DNA from: Mycobacterium kiyosense
GTDB taxonomy: Bacteria > Actinomycetota > Actinomycetes > Mycobacteriales > Mycobacteriaceae
Length of the DNA stretch: 64,000 nucleotides
Assembly: GCA_021654635.1 (NCBI GenBank)
Contig: AP025179.1
Coordinates: 3,472,001-3,536,000 of the forward strand
Direction of reading: 5' to 3'
A program made the position numbers and the translations under genes. The number at the start of each line of letters is the position of its first letter. Within the stretch, counting starts at the first letter, position 1. This document shows, piece by piece, positions 1 to 8,793 of the stretch. The notes below the pieces were generated by a model that was not told where the DNA came from, searched no databases, and was given only the letters and a program-made list of their open reading frames with translations.

Positions 1-722
1 AATCAGCACCGCTGGACGGCTGGGACTTCTCCTGGTTCGACGGCCGCGCCACCGAGCAGCGGGCGTCCTGGGGGTATCAGCGGTTGATCAGCGCGCGGTT
101 GGCCGCGGCCACGGCCGCGGTCGACCTGCAGACCGGCGGCGGTGAGGTGCTGGCCGGTGCACCGAAGTTCCCGCCGACCATGGCCGCTGTCGAGTCCTGG
201 CCGCCGAACGCGGCGCTGGCCACCCAGCGCTTACATCCGCGCGGAGTGGTCGTGGTGGTCACGCCGCCGGAGTCGCCGCTGCCATTCGCCGACGAGGCGT
301 TCGACCTGGTGACCAGCCGGCACCCGAATACGGTGTGGTGGAACGAGATTGCCCGGGTATTGCGACCCGGCGGCACCTATCTGGCTCAGCACATCGGCCC
401 GGGGACGGCGTCGGAGTTGGTCGAGCACTTCATCGGGCCGCAGCCCGAGGCGTGGGCACGGCGCCATCCGGACAACGAACGCGACCAGGCGCACAAAGCC
501 GGCCTGCAGGTCGTGGAGCTGCGCCACGAGCGGCTGCGTCAGGAATTCTTCGACATCGGCGCGGTGGTCTACTTCCTGCGCAAGGTGATCTGGGCGGTGC
601 CCGACTTCACCGTCGACCGTTACCGCCCGCAACTGCGCGAACTGCATGACCGCATCGAAACCGACGGGCCTTTCGTGGCGCACGCGGCGCGGGTCCTCAT
701 CGAGGCGCGCAAACCCGCATGA
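1..722 (+). CDS. class I SAM-dependent methyltransferase, 5' truncated by window edge
   Basis: The reading frame is open from position 3 and has no start inside the window, so the N-terminus lies to the left. The protein is a small Rossmann-fold methyltransferase: a degenerate glycine-rich SAM loop (IQTGGGEVL-like, here LQTGGGEVLAG), an acidic stretch FADEAFDLVTSRH, and the post-motif RVLRPGGTYL typical of Methyltransf_11. The substrate is not predictable. It overlaps the next gene by ATGA and that gene is a close paralogue, so this is a tandem duplication probably cotranscribed. An internal TTG at 84 could be taken as the start, but residues upstream of it (DGWDFSW, WGYQRL) are conserved in the second copy, so the true start is earlier. 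Confidence 0.8.
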   Translation, partial: SAPLDGWDFSWFDGRATEQRASWGYQRLISARLAAATAAVDLQTGGGEVLAGAPKFPPTMAAVESWPPNAALATQRLHPRGVVVVVTPPESPLPFADEAFDLVTSRHPNTVWWNEIARVLRPGGTYLAQHIGPGTASELVEHFIGPQPEAWARRHPDNERDQAHKAGLQVVELRHERLRQEFFDIGAVVYFLRKVIWAVPDFTVDRYRPQLRELHDRIETDGPFVAHAARVLIEARKPA

Positions 723-1495
723 CACTCCGATCCTTCGAAGATCTTGTTGCAGAAGCGGTTTCGGCTCAAATCGACGGCTGGGACTTTTCCTGGCTGGACG
801 GCCGGGCTACCGAGCAGCGGCCGTCGTGGGGGTATCAGCGGCTGATCGGACAGCGGCTGGCGACGGTGTCGGCGGCCCTGGACATTCAGACCGGCGGCGG
901 GGAGGTGCTGGCCGGAGTCGGTAAGTTCCCGCCGACCATGGCGGCCACCGAGTCCTGGCCGCCGAATGCGGCGCTGGCCACCGCCCGGCTGCACCCGCGG
1001 GGCGTCGTAGTGGTCACCACCGGCGCGGAGCCGTCGCTGCCGTTCGCCGGTGAGGCCTTCGACCTGGTGGTCAGTCGGCACCCGACTGCGGTGTGGTGGA
1101 ACGAGATCGCCCGGGTGTGCTGCGCCCCGGCGGCGCCTACTTGGCGCAGCACCCCGGGCCGGCGACGGTGGCAGAACTGGTGACCCACGTCGTCGGGCCG
1201 CAGCCGCAGTTGTGGGCGCAGTGGGAGCCGCACCACCCAGCGGGCCCAGGCCGAAGCCGCCGGGCTGCAGGTCGTAGAGCTTCGTGCGGAGCAGCTGCGC
1301 GCGGAATTTTTCGACATCGGCGCGGTGGTGTACTTCCTGCGCAAGCTGATCTGGACGGTGCCCGACTTCACCGCCGAGCCCTATCTGAGCCGGCTGCGCG
1401 CGCTGCACGAACGGATCGAGGCCGACGGGCGGTTCGTCACCCACCCCACCCGGGTGCTGGTCGAGGCCCGCAAGCCGTCAGTGCTCGGCGCGTAG
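719..1495 (+). pseudogene. second tandem methyltransferase, frame broken twice
   Basis: Paralogue of the preceding methyltransferase, starting with ATG inside its stop (ATGA). The N-terminal half is intact (MTLRSFEDLVAEAV, then the IQTGGGEVLAG loop). After NEIARV an extra dinucleotide (gtgtg at about 1115) shifts the frame, so translation as written stops at 1183. The rest of the fold (LRPGGAYLAQH) continues in the next frame. Near 1240 a further one-base shift restores the starting frame, which then reads to a TAG at 1493-1495. The two changes sum to three bases, so only about 40 codons are affected. The 3' end overlaps the convergent RluD-like gene by 18 bp. It may be a real pseudogene or a sequencing artefact. 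Confidence 0.75.
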
Positions 1496-2404
1496 CACGT
1501 CCAGGGCGTGCTGCAGGTCTGCCGGATAGGGGCTGACGATCTCGATGCGGCGGCCGTCGGCCGGATGCGCGAACGCCAGCGACCGCGCGTGCAGCCATTG
1601 ACGTTGCAGACCAAGCTTTTTCGCCAGCACAGGGTCGGCGCCGTAGACCAGGTCGCCGCAGCACGGATGATGCAGCGCGGAGAAGTGCACCCGGATCTGG
1701 TGGGTCCGGCCGGTTTCCAGGTGCACGTCGAGCAGGCTGGCCGCGACGAACGCCTCCACGGTGTCGTAGTGGGTGAGGCTGTGGCGGCCGTCGGAGGTGA
1801 CGGCGAACTTCCATTCCGGGCCGTGGTGGCGGCCGATCGGGGCGTCGATGGTTCCGCTGGAGGGATCCGGATGTCCTTGCACCAGCGCGTGATAACGCTT
1901 GTCGACGGTGCGTTGCTTGAAGGCCCGCTTGAGCGCGGTATAGGCCCGTTCGGAGCGCGCCACCACCATCACCCCGGAGGTGCCGACGTCCAGGCGGTGC
2001 ACGATCCCCTGCCGCTCGTGCACCCCGGAGGTGGTGATGCGGTAGCCGGCGGCGGCCAGTCCGCCGAGCACGGTCGGCCCGGTCCAGCCCACCGAGGCGT
2101 GCGCGGCCACCGCGGCGGGTTTGTCGACGGCGACGATGTCGTCGTCGGCGTACAGGATCGTCATGCCCTCGATGTCGACGGGTGTGTTCTCGGGCGGTCT
2201 CGGCGGTTCGGGCAGCCGCACCTGCAGCCAGGCGCCGGCGTGCAGCTTGTCCGATTTGCCGGCCGTCGCCCCGTCCAGTTCCACGCCGCCGTCCTCGGCG
2301 ATGGCCGCCGCCGCGCTGCGGGACAGCCCCAGCAGCCGCGCCAGTCCGGCGTCGACGCGCATGCCCGCCAGTCCTTCCGGGACCGGCATCGATCGTTCGG
2401 TCAT
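1478..2404 (-). CDS. RluD-family pseudouridine synthase (Rv1540-like)
   Basis: 308-residue RNA pseudouridine synthase of the RluA/RluD family. An N-terminal S4-like RNA-binding segment ([19 protein letters not shown]) precedes the catalytic domain. The signature [14 protein letters not shown] contains the catalytic Asp, and GRTHQIRVH is the second family motif. It would isomerise specific uridines in rRNA or tRNA; the exact target cannot be told. The ATG overlaps the lspA stop (ATGA), so the two are translationally coupled, as in other mycobacteria where this gene follows lspA. Confidence 0.9.
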   Translation of the reverse strand: MTERSMPVPEGLAGMRVDAGLARLLGLSRSAAAAIAEDGGVELDGATAGKSDKLHAGAWLQVRLPEPPRPPENTPVDIEGMTILYADDDIVAVDKPAAVAAHASVGWTGPTVLGGLAAAGYRITTSGVHERQGIVHRLDVGTSGVMVVARSERAYTALKRAFKQRTVDKRYHALVQGHPDPSSGTIDAPIGRHHGPEWKFAVTSDGRHSLTHYDTVEAFVAASLLDVHLETGRTHQIRVHFSALHHPCCGDLVYGADPVLAKKLGLQRQWLHARSLAFAHPADGRRIEIVSPYPADLQHALDVLRAEH

Positions 2405-3078
2405 CAGGTCCGGTCGCCGTCGTCGCCTTGAGACCGAGCCCCGGAGTCCCCGTCGGCGGTACGCCGACCCACAGTGTCCCCGTCGGCGGTACGCCGACCC
2501 ACAGTGTCGAAGTCGTAGCCGAAGATCGACAGCACGACCAGCAGGATGGCACCACCCACCACCGACGGGTCGGCGACGTTGAATACCGGCCACCAGCCCA
2601 CCGACAGGAAGTCCACGACGTGCCCGCGCAGCGGTCCCGGGGACCGGAAGAACCGGTCGACCAGGTTTCCCATCGCGCCGCCCAGGATCATCCCCAGTCC
2701 CAGCGCCCACCAGGGTGAGACCAGCCGCCGGCCCATCCAGAAGATGCCGACCACCACGCCGGTCGCGATCAGCGTCAGCACCCAGGTGGAACCGGTCGCC
2801 ATCGAGAACGCAGCGCCGGAGTTGCGGACCAGGGTCCAGGTCACCGTGTCCCCGATGATCGACACCGGCTGCCCGGGCGGCAGCAGCTTGACCGCCAGCA
2901 CCTTGGTGATCACATCCAGCGCGAGCACCACCGCCGCGATCGACAGCAGCAGGCGCAGCCGCTTGGCCGGCGGCTTGGGAGCGGGACCTCCGTCTTCGGG
3001 GGACGCGTCCGCGTCACCGGCCGATGTCAGCGGCTCGGCGGATCCGGTGGGTTCGTCGGGCACCCCCCCATCATCCAC
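2404..3078 (-). CDS. lspA: lipoprotein signal peptidase LspA
   Basis: Prolipoprotein signal peptidase II, an inner-membrane aspartyl protease that removes the signal peptide from lipidated prolipoproteins. Four hydrophobic segments are visible after a roughly 40-residue Pro/Asp/Gly-rich cytoplasmic tail. The two catalytic aspartates sit in [11 protein letters not shown] (about D141) and VFNVAD (about D170). The C-terminus carries a 10-residue sequence ([10 protein letters not shown]) repeated exactly twice, encoded by a 30-bp tandem repeat. It is followed by the RluD-like gene with a 1-nt overlap of stop and start, matching the M. tuberculosis order Rv1539-Rv1540. Confidence 0.93.
   Translation of the reverse strand: MDDGGVPDEPTGSAEPLTSAGDADASPEDGGPAPKPPAKRLRLLLSIAAVVLALDVITKVLAVKLLPPGQPVSIIGDTVTWTLVRNSGAAFSMATGSTWVLTLIATGVVVGIFWMGRRLVSPWWALGLGMILGGAMGNLVDRFFRSPGPLRGHVVDFLSVGWWPVFNVADPSVVGGAILLVVLSIFGYDFDTVGRRTADGDTVGRRTADGDSGARSQGDDGDRT
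2448..2507. repeat. 30-bp perfect tandem duplication inside lspA
   Basis: Two identical 30-bp units, starting ccccgtcggcggtacgccga, lie head to tail in the 3' end of lspA. Thirty bases keep the frame, so each unit adds ten residues to the hydrophilic C-terminal tail. The repeat lies outside the catalytic core and could vary in copy number between strains. Confidence 0.9.
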
Positions 3079-3122
3079 TAAGCGGGCACCCCGACCGGCG
3101 GCGCGTGCGCGATGATTCCCCC

Positions 3123-4061
3123 ATGGGCCGCGTCACCGTCATCACCACCGGGGGAACGATCTCGACTAGCGCCGGCCCCGACGGGGTACGCCGGCCCGCC
3201 CATAGTGGCGCGCAACTGACGGCCGGCCTGGACGTGGAAGTCGACGTCGACGTGGTGGACGTGCTGGCGGTGGACAGCTCCGAACTGGTGCCCGCCGACT
3301 GGGACAAGATCAGCGCGGCGGTGCGCGCGGCGCTGGATGACGGCGCCGACGGGATCGTGGTCGCGCACGGCACCGACACGATGGAAGAAAGCGCGCTGTG
3401 GCTGGACCTGACGTATGCGGGCAGTCCCCCGATCGTGCTGACCGGCGCGATGCGCAGCGCCGACGCCCCCGACGCCGACGGTCCGGCCAACCTGCGGGAC
3501 GCGCTGCGGGTGGCGTCCAACCCGGCGGCCCGCGACCTGGGGGTGCTGGTGTGCTTCGCCGGCCGGGTGCTGCAACCGCTGGGCCTGCGCAAGGTGGCCA
3601 CCCAGGACCTGAGCGGCTTCGCCGGCCAGCTGCTGGGGACGATGCACGGCGGCCTGACGCTGACGGGACCCAAGGTGCGCCCGTTCCTCGGCGAGCTCAG
3701 CGCGGCCGACGCGCCCCGGGTCGACATCGTGGCCGCGTATCTGGGCAGTGACGCGGTGGCGATGGACGCGTTCGCCGCGGCCGGTGCTCGTGGGCTGGTG
3801 CTGGAAGCGCTGGGGTCGGGCAACGCCGGTGTCGCGGTGGTCGACGGGGTCCGCCGCTGGTGCCGCGCCGGGGTGGTGGTCGCGGTGTCCACCCGGGTGC
3901 CCAGCGGCCGGGTCAGCGCGGGCTACGGCCCGGGCCACGATCTGGTGCAGGCCGGCGCGGTGCTGGTGCCGCGGCTGGCGCCGTCGCAGGCCCGGGTGCT
4001 GTTGATGGCGGCGCTGGCGGCGGGGTTACCGGTCGCCGACGTCCTCAACCGCTGGGGCTGA
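3123..4061 (+). CDS. ansA: L-asparaginase AnsA
   Basis: Type I/II L-asparaginase family enzyme of 312 residues that hydrolyses asparagine to aspartate and ammonia. The N-terminal motif VITTGGTIS contains the nucleophilic Thr, and [13 protein letters not shown] contains the second catalytic Thr-Asp pair. No signal peptide is visible. The ATG at 3123 was chosen because the protein family starts a few residues before the TGGTI motif; the longer open frame runs back into divergent lspA. The 3' end overlaps convergent dinX by 36 bp. M. tuberculosis AnsA has been linked to nitrogen assimilation and acid resistance; that role is assumed here by orthology only. Confidence 0.93.
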   Translation: MGRVTVITTGGTISTSAGPDGVRRPAHSGAQLTAGLDVEVDVDVVDVLAVDSSELVPADWDKISAAVRAALDDGADGIVVAHGTDTMEESALWLDLTYAGSPPIVLTGAMRSADAPDADGPANLRDALRVASNPAARDLGVLVCFAGRVLQPLGLRKVATQDLSGFAGQLLGTMHGGLTLTGPKVRPFLGELSAADAPRVDIVAAYLGSDAVAMDAFAAAGARGLVLEALGSGNAGVAVVDGVRRWCRAGVVVAVSTRVPSGRVSAGYGPGHDLVQAGAVLVPRLAPSQARVLLMAALAAGLPVADVLNRWG

Positions 4062-5438
4062 ATTCTGCTGGTTCTCCTGCACCCGCAGGTCGCCGACGTA
4101 GTCCGGCCAGTCCAGGCTGTCCACCGGGTTGGCGGGGCGAAGCTCGGCCGTCTCGATCGGGAACGTCCTGGCCTGGCCCGGGCCGGAGCCGCGGGTCTCG
4201 AAGCGCACGGTGACTACCCCGTGCCCGGAGCCTTGCACCCAGCCGTGCCCGAGATCGTCGTGCGCGACGTCGTCGCCGATCCGCCACGAGGTGCCGTCCT
4301 GTCCGGTGACCAGCGCCGCTCGCAGCGTCTCGAAATCCTGATGCGCTTCCTCGGCCGTCTCCGGTCCCAGGTCCAGGTCGGGGAACAACGATTCCTGACG
4401 CACGTCGCTCAAGCCCGAAAACCCAACGCCCAGAAGGCGAATCGGCGCGATCTGCAGCGGGTCCAGCAGCAGTCTGCGGGCCACCGCCGCCAGTGCGCCC
4501 AGCTCGGCGGTCGCATAGGGCAGCGTCGCCGAGCGGGTCAGCGTGCTCATGTCGGATTTCTTCAGTTTGACTGTGACGGTGCGGGCGCCGCGACCGTCTT
4601 TGAGCAGCCGCCGGTGAGCATGTTCGGCGATCGGCTCGATCGCCTCGCGCAGCTGCTCCAGGGTGGTCAGGTCGGCGGCGAAGGTGGATTCGGCGCTGAT
4701 CTGTTTGGCTTCGGCGCGTTCGGCGACGGGACGGTCGTCGATGCCGCGGGCCAGCCGGTGCAGCGCGGGTCCCACGGTGGCGCCCAGGATGTCGGCCACT
4801 TCGGCGTCGGTGAGCGCTGCCAGCTGGCCGATCGTGTCGATGCCGAGGCGGTGCAGTTTGTCTTCGGCGACCGGTCCGATCCCCCACAGGCGCCGCACCG
4901 GCAGACCGGCCAGCATCAGCTTTTCCTCGTCGCGCCGCACCACCCGGATTCCGTCGGGTTTGGCCAGGCCGGAGGCGATCTTGGCGATCTGCTTGCCCGA
5001 GCCGGCACCCACCGAGGCGGTCAGGCCGGTCTCGCCGCGCACCCGCCGGCGCAGCTGGCGGCAGAACATCTCGACGTCCTCGGCGGACGCTCCGGCCAGT
5101 TCGGCGGGTTCGCCGAACGCCTCGTCGAAGGACAGCTGCTCGAGCACCGGCACCAGGCTGCGCACGGTTTCGAAGACGCGCCGGCTGGCCACCCCGTACA
5201 CCACGCCGCGCGGTGGCAGCACCACCGCCGCCACGCCCACGAGTCGGCGCGCCTGATGCATCGGCATCGCCGAACGGGCGCCGAAAACGCGCGCCTCGTA
5301 GCTGGCCCCCGCCACCACTCCGCGGCCGCCCAGGCCGCCGACCAGCACTGGGCGCCCCCGCAGCGTCGGGCGGGTGAGCTGCTCGACGGAGGCGAAGAAC
5401 GCATCCATGTCCAGGTGCAGCACCCAACGGGAATCCAC
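4026..5438 (-). CDS. dinX: Y-family DNA polymerase IV (DinX)
   Basis: 470-residue error-prone translesion polymerase. The catalytic motif [15 protein letters not shown] opens the protein and the second acidic cluster SFDEAFGE follows at about residue 105. Helix-hairpin-helix residues ([17 protein letters not shown]) and a little-finger domain fill the rest. It extends primers past lesions; the C-terminal tail probably contacts the sliding clamp, but I could not identify a clear clamp-binding motif. The GTG start gives the usual short lead before the DMDAFF motif. It is the Rv1537 orthologue by order (ansA-dinX-ileS), but three unrelated genes now lie between it and ileS. Confidence 0.92.
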   Translation of the reverse strand: MDSRWVLHLDMDAFFASVEQLTRPTLRGRPVLVGGLGGRGVVAGASYEARVFGARSAMPMHQARRLVGVAAVVLPPRGVVYGVASRRVFETVRSLVPVLEQLSFDEAFGEPAELAGASAEDVEMFCRQLRRRVRGETGLTASVGAGSGKQIAKIASGLAKPDGIRVVRRDEEKLMLAGLPVRRLWGIGPVAEDKLHRLGIDTIGQLAALTDAEVADILGATVGPALHRLARGIDDRPVAERAEAKQISAESTFAADLTTLEQLREAIEPIAEHAHRRLLKDGRGARTVTVKLKKSDMSTLTRSATLPYATAELGALAAVARRLLLDPLQIAPIRLLGVGFSGLSDVRQESLFPDLDLGPETAEEAHQDFETLRAALVTGQDGTSWRIGDDVAHDDLGHGWVQGSGHGVVTVRFETRGSGPGQARTFPIETAELRPANPVDSLDWPDYVGDLRVQENQQNSAPAVEDVGDR

Positions 5439-5477
5439 GGGTCTTGATGCTATGGCCCAGCACGCCGGGCCGGGGAT

Positions 5478-6431
5478 TCAGGGCTGAATATCGTTGTCCG
5501 GCTGCCCTTTTGCCCAATCGATGTAGCGGTCTATTCCGGTCCAGATATCGACGTGTGGCGCGAATCCGATGTCGCGGGCCAAGGTGATGTCGGCCGGGTA
5601 GCGAGAGACTTCGCCCGGTCGCGCCGGGCCTTCGAATACCCGGACACCGAATCTGTCGGCGATGTAGTTGGCGATGTCGCGGACGCTGGTGTTGGTGCCG
5701 CTGGCGAAGTTGATCGCGCGGCCCTGCAGGGTGAGGGTGTCCAAGACCAATTGGTATGCCCGGACCACGTCGCTGACGTGCAGGTAGTCCCGGGTTGCGG
5801 TGCCTTTGCCGAAGATCGTGAGATTTCGTCCGGACAGCGCATGGCGGACCAGGATCGGGATCAGTGCCCCGAAAGCGCCGCTTTTCTGGCGTTCGCCGAA
5901 GATGTTGAACGGGCGCACGATGGTGACGTCCATGTCGTAGGACCGGTAGTAGGAGTAGCAGAGCCGGTCGGCGGCAGCCTTGGAGGCGCCGTAGGGACTG
6001 TTGGGCATCAATTCGGCGCTCTCGTGCAGCAATTCGTGCGCACCGAGGCTCTGCCCGTCGCCGTAGACCTCACACGTCGAGGCATAGATGACGCGCGCAT
6101 GGCACCTCCGCGCCGCTTCGAGGATGTTGTAGGTGCCCATGACGTTGGTGTCCAGAAAGCTTTTCGGATCGCTCAGCGATTTGTCGACGTTGACGTTTGC
6201 CGCCAGGTGGAAGATGACGTCGTGTTCGGGCACCGTTTTGACGGCGAGTTCGGGATCGGTGACCGAGCCGAATACGACGTCGGCGCGCGGGTGCGTCTCG
6301 ATGTTGCGGAGGTTCCGCTTGGCCGCGGTCGACAACGTATTCAGCACAGTCACTTGATGACCCGCGGCGAGCAGGGCCTCGACCAGATGGCTGCCCTGGA
6401 AGCCCGCCCCACCGGTCACCAGAATTCTCAC
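5478..6431 (-). CDS. NAD-dependent nucleotide-sugar epimerase/dehydratase (extended SDR)
   Basis: 317-residue extended short-chain dehydrogenase/reductase. The NAD-binding loop GGAGFQGSHL opens the protein. The active site has YGASK (Tyr-Lys pair) preceded by ASTCEVYG, where family members usually show SSS/STS. Overall resemblance is to UDP-glucose 4-epimerase or dTDP-glucose 4,6-dehydratase-like proteins; the motif RPFNIFGERQ supports a nucleotide-sugar substrate. The substrate cannot be read from sequence. It lies between dinX and ileS, where M. tuberculosis has no gene, beside a glycosyltransferase and an unknown protein, so it may belong to a small glycan module. Confidence 0.85.
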   Translation of the reverse strand: MRILVTGGAGFQGSHLVEALLAAGHQVTVLNTLSTAAKRNLRNIETHPRADVVFGSVTDPELAVKTVPEHDVIFHLAANVNVDKSLSDPKSFLDTNVMGTYNILEAARRCHARVIYASTCEVYGDGQSLGAHELLHESAELMPNSPYGASKAAADRLCYSYYRSYDMDVTIVRPFNIFGERQKSGAFGALIPILVRHALSGRNLTIFGKGTATRDYLHVSDVVRAYQLVLDTLTLQGRAINFASGTNTSVRDIANYIADRFGVRVFEGPARPGEVSRYPADITLARDIGFAPHVDIWTGIDRYIDWAKGQPDNDIQP

Positions 6432-6554
6432 CGCAAAATGCTCCCGCGCGTCGTGTCGTTGTCGGCTGGATACCCGGCCAACACCTTACTGTCAATCGGC
6501 GACGATTCCGGTTAGCCGACGGCGTTGCGCGTGTACCAAGAGGAGGATTGCGGT

Positions 6555-7520
6555 TTGCTTGCCACAGATGTTCGCCGCGAGGTGGAATCCTGGTGCACGC
6601 ATCCGGCCCTGACCGAGTTGGTGACGATGTTCGGTGGCAGCGTTGCGGCGGACCTCGATCTGGACGCGCGACTGGCGTGGCTCGACGAGTTCAGCAGCGT
6701 GTGGGATTACCGTGGCCGGGCCCGCGCCTCCGCCCGGGTGGACAGCCAGGACGCTGCCGGCGCCGTCCGGTGGCTGATCCCCCGCCTGGATCGACCGCAG
6801 GCGGAGCTGCAGCACATCGAGGCGCTGACCGCAGAGCTGGGTCTGGTCTACGAATCCGCGCCCACCGGAACGGATTTCGACTTTCTGCTGGTGATCGGCG
6901 GTGGCCGCTACACCAATCGGCTGCGGGTCGGGTACGCGCGAGAGCTGGCGGCTACGCGGCGCATCGGGCAGGTGGTGCTGGCGGCGGCGTCGCGGGGCGT
7001 GATGGATTCCGAACGCGACGCCGTCGAGGTGTGCGCGCCCGGGGCCCGCACCGAGTTCGACCTGCTGGTTGCCGCGGCCGCCGAATCGTTCGGAGTCGAC
7101 GTCGCGGGCGTGCGGGAGCACATGCACCGCCGCGGTTACCAGCCGCCGCGCGACGAGGCGGTGTGGCGGTTCTCGCCGGGCAGCAACAACCTCGGTGTGC
7201 CGATCACGCTGCTGGAAACGGCGTCCCCGGACCCCGAGCACCGGCGCGCCAACTCCGCGGACACCTACACCTTCGCCGCGCGCACGGTGGGCATGCAGCA
7301 CTCGACGTGCCTGCTGGTGGCCGGCCAGCCGGTGCTGCCCTACCTGCACTTCGAAGCACTGCGAATGTTGGCGGTGCCGTTCGGGATTCGCTTGGAGTCG
7401 GCCGGGTTCGGTGTCGAGCGCTACAACCGGCTGGGCCCGTTCGACGAGCAGCATCCGGCCAAGGTTCTGCAGGAGGTGCGCTCGGCGATCCGGTCGGCCC
7501 GTGCTCTGGTCACACCGTGA
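6555..7520 (+). CDS. conserved protein of unknown function (weakly DUF218/YdcF-like)
   Basis: I do not recognise this 321-residue protein with confidence. The chosen TTG start has a strong Shine-Dalgarno (aggagg) eight bases upstream; an in-frame GTG at 6525 is possible but lies before that site. No signal peptide or membrane segment is visible. A central segment ([19 protein letters not shown], then [18 protein letters not shown]) resembles the Gly-rich N-terminal strand and loop of DUF218/YdcF-type proteins, but this is weak. It is divergent from the epimerase and convergent with the glycosyltransferase-M23 gene, overlapping it by 11 bp. Confidence 0.75.
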   Translation: MLATDVRREVESWCTHPALTELVTMFGGSVAADLDLDARLAWLDEFSSVWDYRGRARASARVDSQDAAGAVRWLIPRLDRPQAELQHIEALTAELGLVYESAPTGTDFDFLLVIGGGRYTNRLRVGYARELAATRRIGQVVLAAASRGVMDSERDAVEVCAPGARTEFDLLVAAAAESFGVDVAGVREHMHRRGYQPPRDEAVWRFSPGSNNLGVPITLLETASPDPEHRRANSADTYTFAARTVGMQHSTCLLVAGQPVLPYLHFEALRMLAVPFGIRLESAGFGVERYNRLGPFDEQHPAKVLQEVRSAIRSARALVTP

Positions 7521-8723
7521 TGGTGCACGGCGTGGCCGCCGGGTAGGTCCCCGACACCGGTCGCGGACGCCCGCGCGGAGGCCATGGGTGCAGGCCCATG
7601 TTGGCCAGGTAGCGCACCGGGCTGGTGTGGGCGCCGTCCCGCTGGACTTCGAAATGCAGGTAGCCGTCCGCTGATTCGGCTTCGCGTCCGACCGTGCCGA
7701 TCTGAGTGCCCGCGGCGATCTGCGCACCGGGGGCGTGGTCTTCGCCGGACCGCAGTACGTAGACGAGGTCGGCGTGCGCGTTGGAGATCGTCACCGAACG
7801 CAGCCCGTTGTGATCGAGAACCTCTGTGCGACTGATGGTTCCGGAGTTGACGGCGTAGACGGGGGTGCCCGGCAGGGCGGCGAAGTCGACACCGGGGTGA
7901 AAAGCGCCTGCCCGGGGTCCGTAGCCGGCGCCGACGGCGAGGTGCTCGCGGTCGATGGGCAGCCGGGCGCCGGGCTCGGCCGGGTCAAAGTCACCGCGCA
8001 CCCGCCTGCGGTAGTCCGCTTCGAGCAGGTCGACCTCGTCGCGTGCGTAGCCGAACAGCAGCGCCCGGTCGTAGGGGACGCCGTAGTTCAGCCGGCAGTC
8101 CGGGTCGATCTTGCGGTAGTGGTCGACCTTACCGATGCGCTCGGCCAGCGTCGACCAACCGTGGTGCACCAACTGAATCTCGTTGACCAGACCGATGCGG
8201 CCGTGGTCGGTGATGTTGGCCGGCCAATGCGGGTTGTGGATCATCCTGGTCCCGGCGCGCAGACCCGGCCGCCAGCGCCAGAACGGCCCGCGCACCGACT
8301 CCGCGGGCCCCATCACCGGGATCATGTCCGGGTAATGGGGGTCGTCCCAGGTGGGCAGCATCGGGCACATCAGCGCCGCGACGTCGGGAGGAGTGTCGGC
8401 GAGCACCGTGCGGATGTCGACGTCGGATTGCACCACCTGGTCGGAGTCGATCATCGCGATCCAGTCGGGGCGGCAGAAATCGGCCATGCGGTAGAGCAAT
8501 TCGAGCCCGGGGGCTCGGGGATCAGCCACGGGGTGGCGGGCAGGTCGTGGCGGGCGCGCACCAGATTGGTCACGGCCGGGTGGCCGGCCAGGATGTGCGG
8601 GGTGTTGTCGGTGCTGCGGTCGTCGATCACGTAGATGTCGTCGCACCAACCGGCCAGGGCGTCCAGGACGCGGGGCAGGTTGTCCGCGCCGTTGTGCACC
8701 CGGAACATGCCGAGGATTCGCAC
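7510..8723 (-). CDS. GT2-like glycosyltransferase fused to an M23 peptidase-like domain (one frameshift)
   Basis: Two domains in one gene. The first about 250 residues are a GT-A fold transferase: [10 protein letters not shown] at the start, [12 protein letters not shown] and the DxD-type IDSDQVV. The last about 130 residues are an M23/LytM-like module: [20 protein letters not shown], then GTQIGTVG and YLHFEV. The zinc ligands of HxxxD and the final His are present, but the catalytic HxH reads YLH. As written, a G5 run (8509-8513) is one base short, splitting the gene; adding one base joins the halves in frame. GTG start with ggagg four bases upstream. It lies 70 bp after ileS on the same strand, so it may be in the T-box-controlled transcript. 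Confidence 0.75.
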
Positions 8724-8793
8724 CGTGCCTCCGTTCCCTTGGACTGCGAGCGTAACCGGGCCGGCATTGCCGGCCCGCATTCGCACCGCCTGG

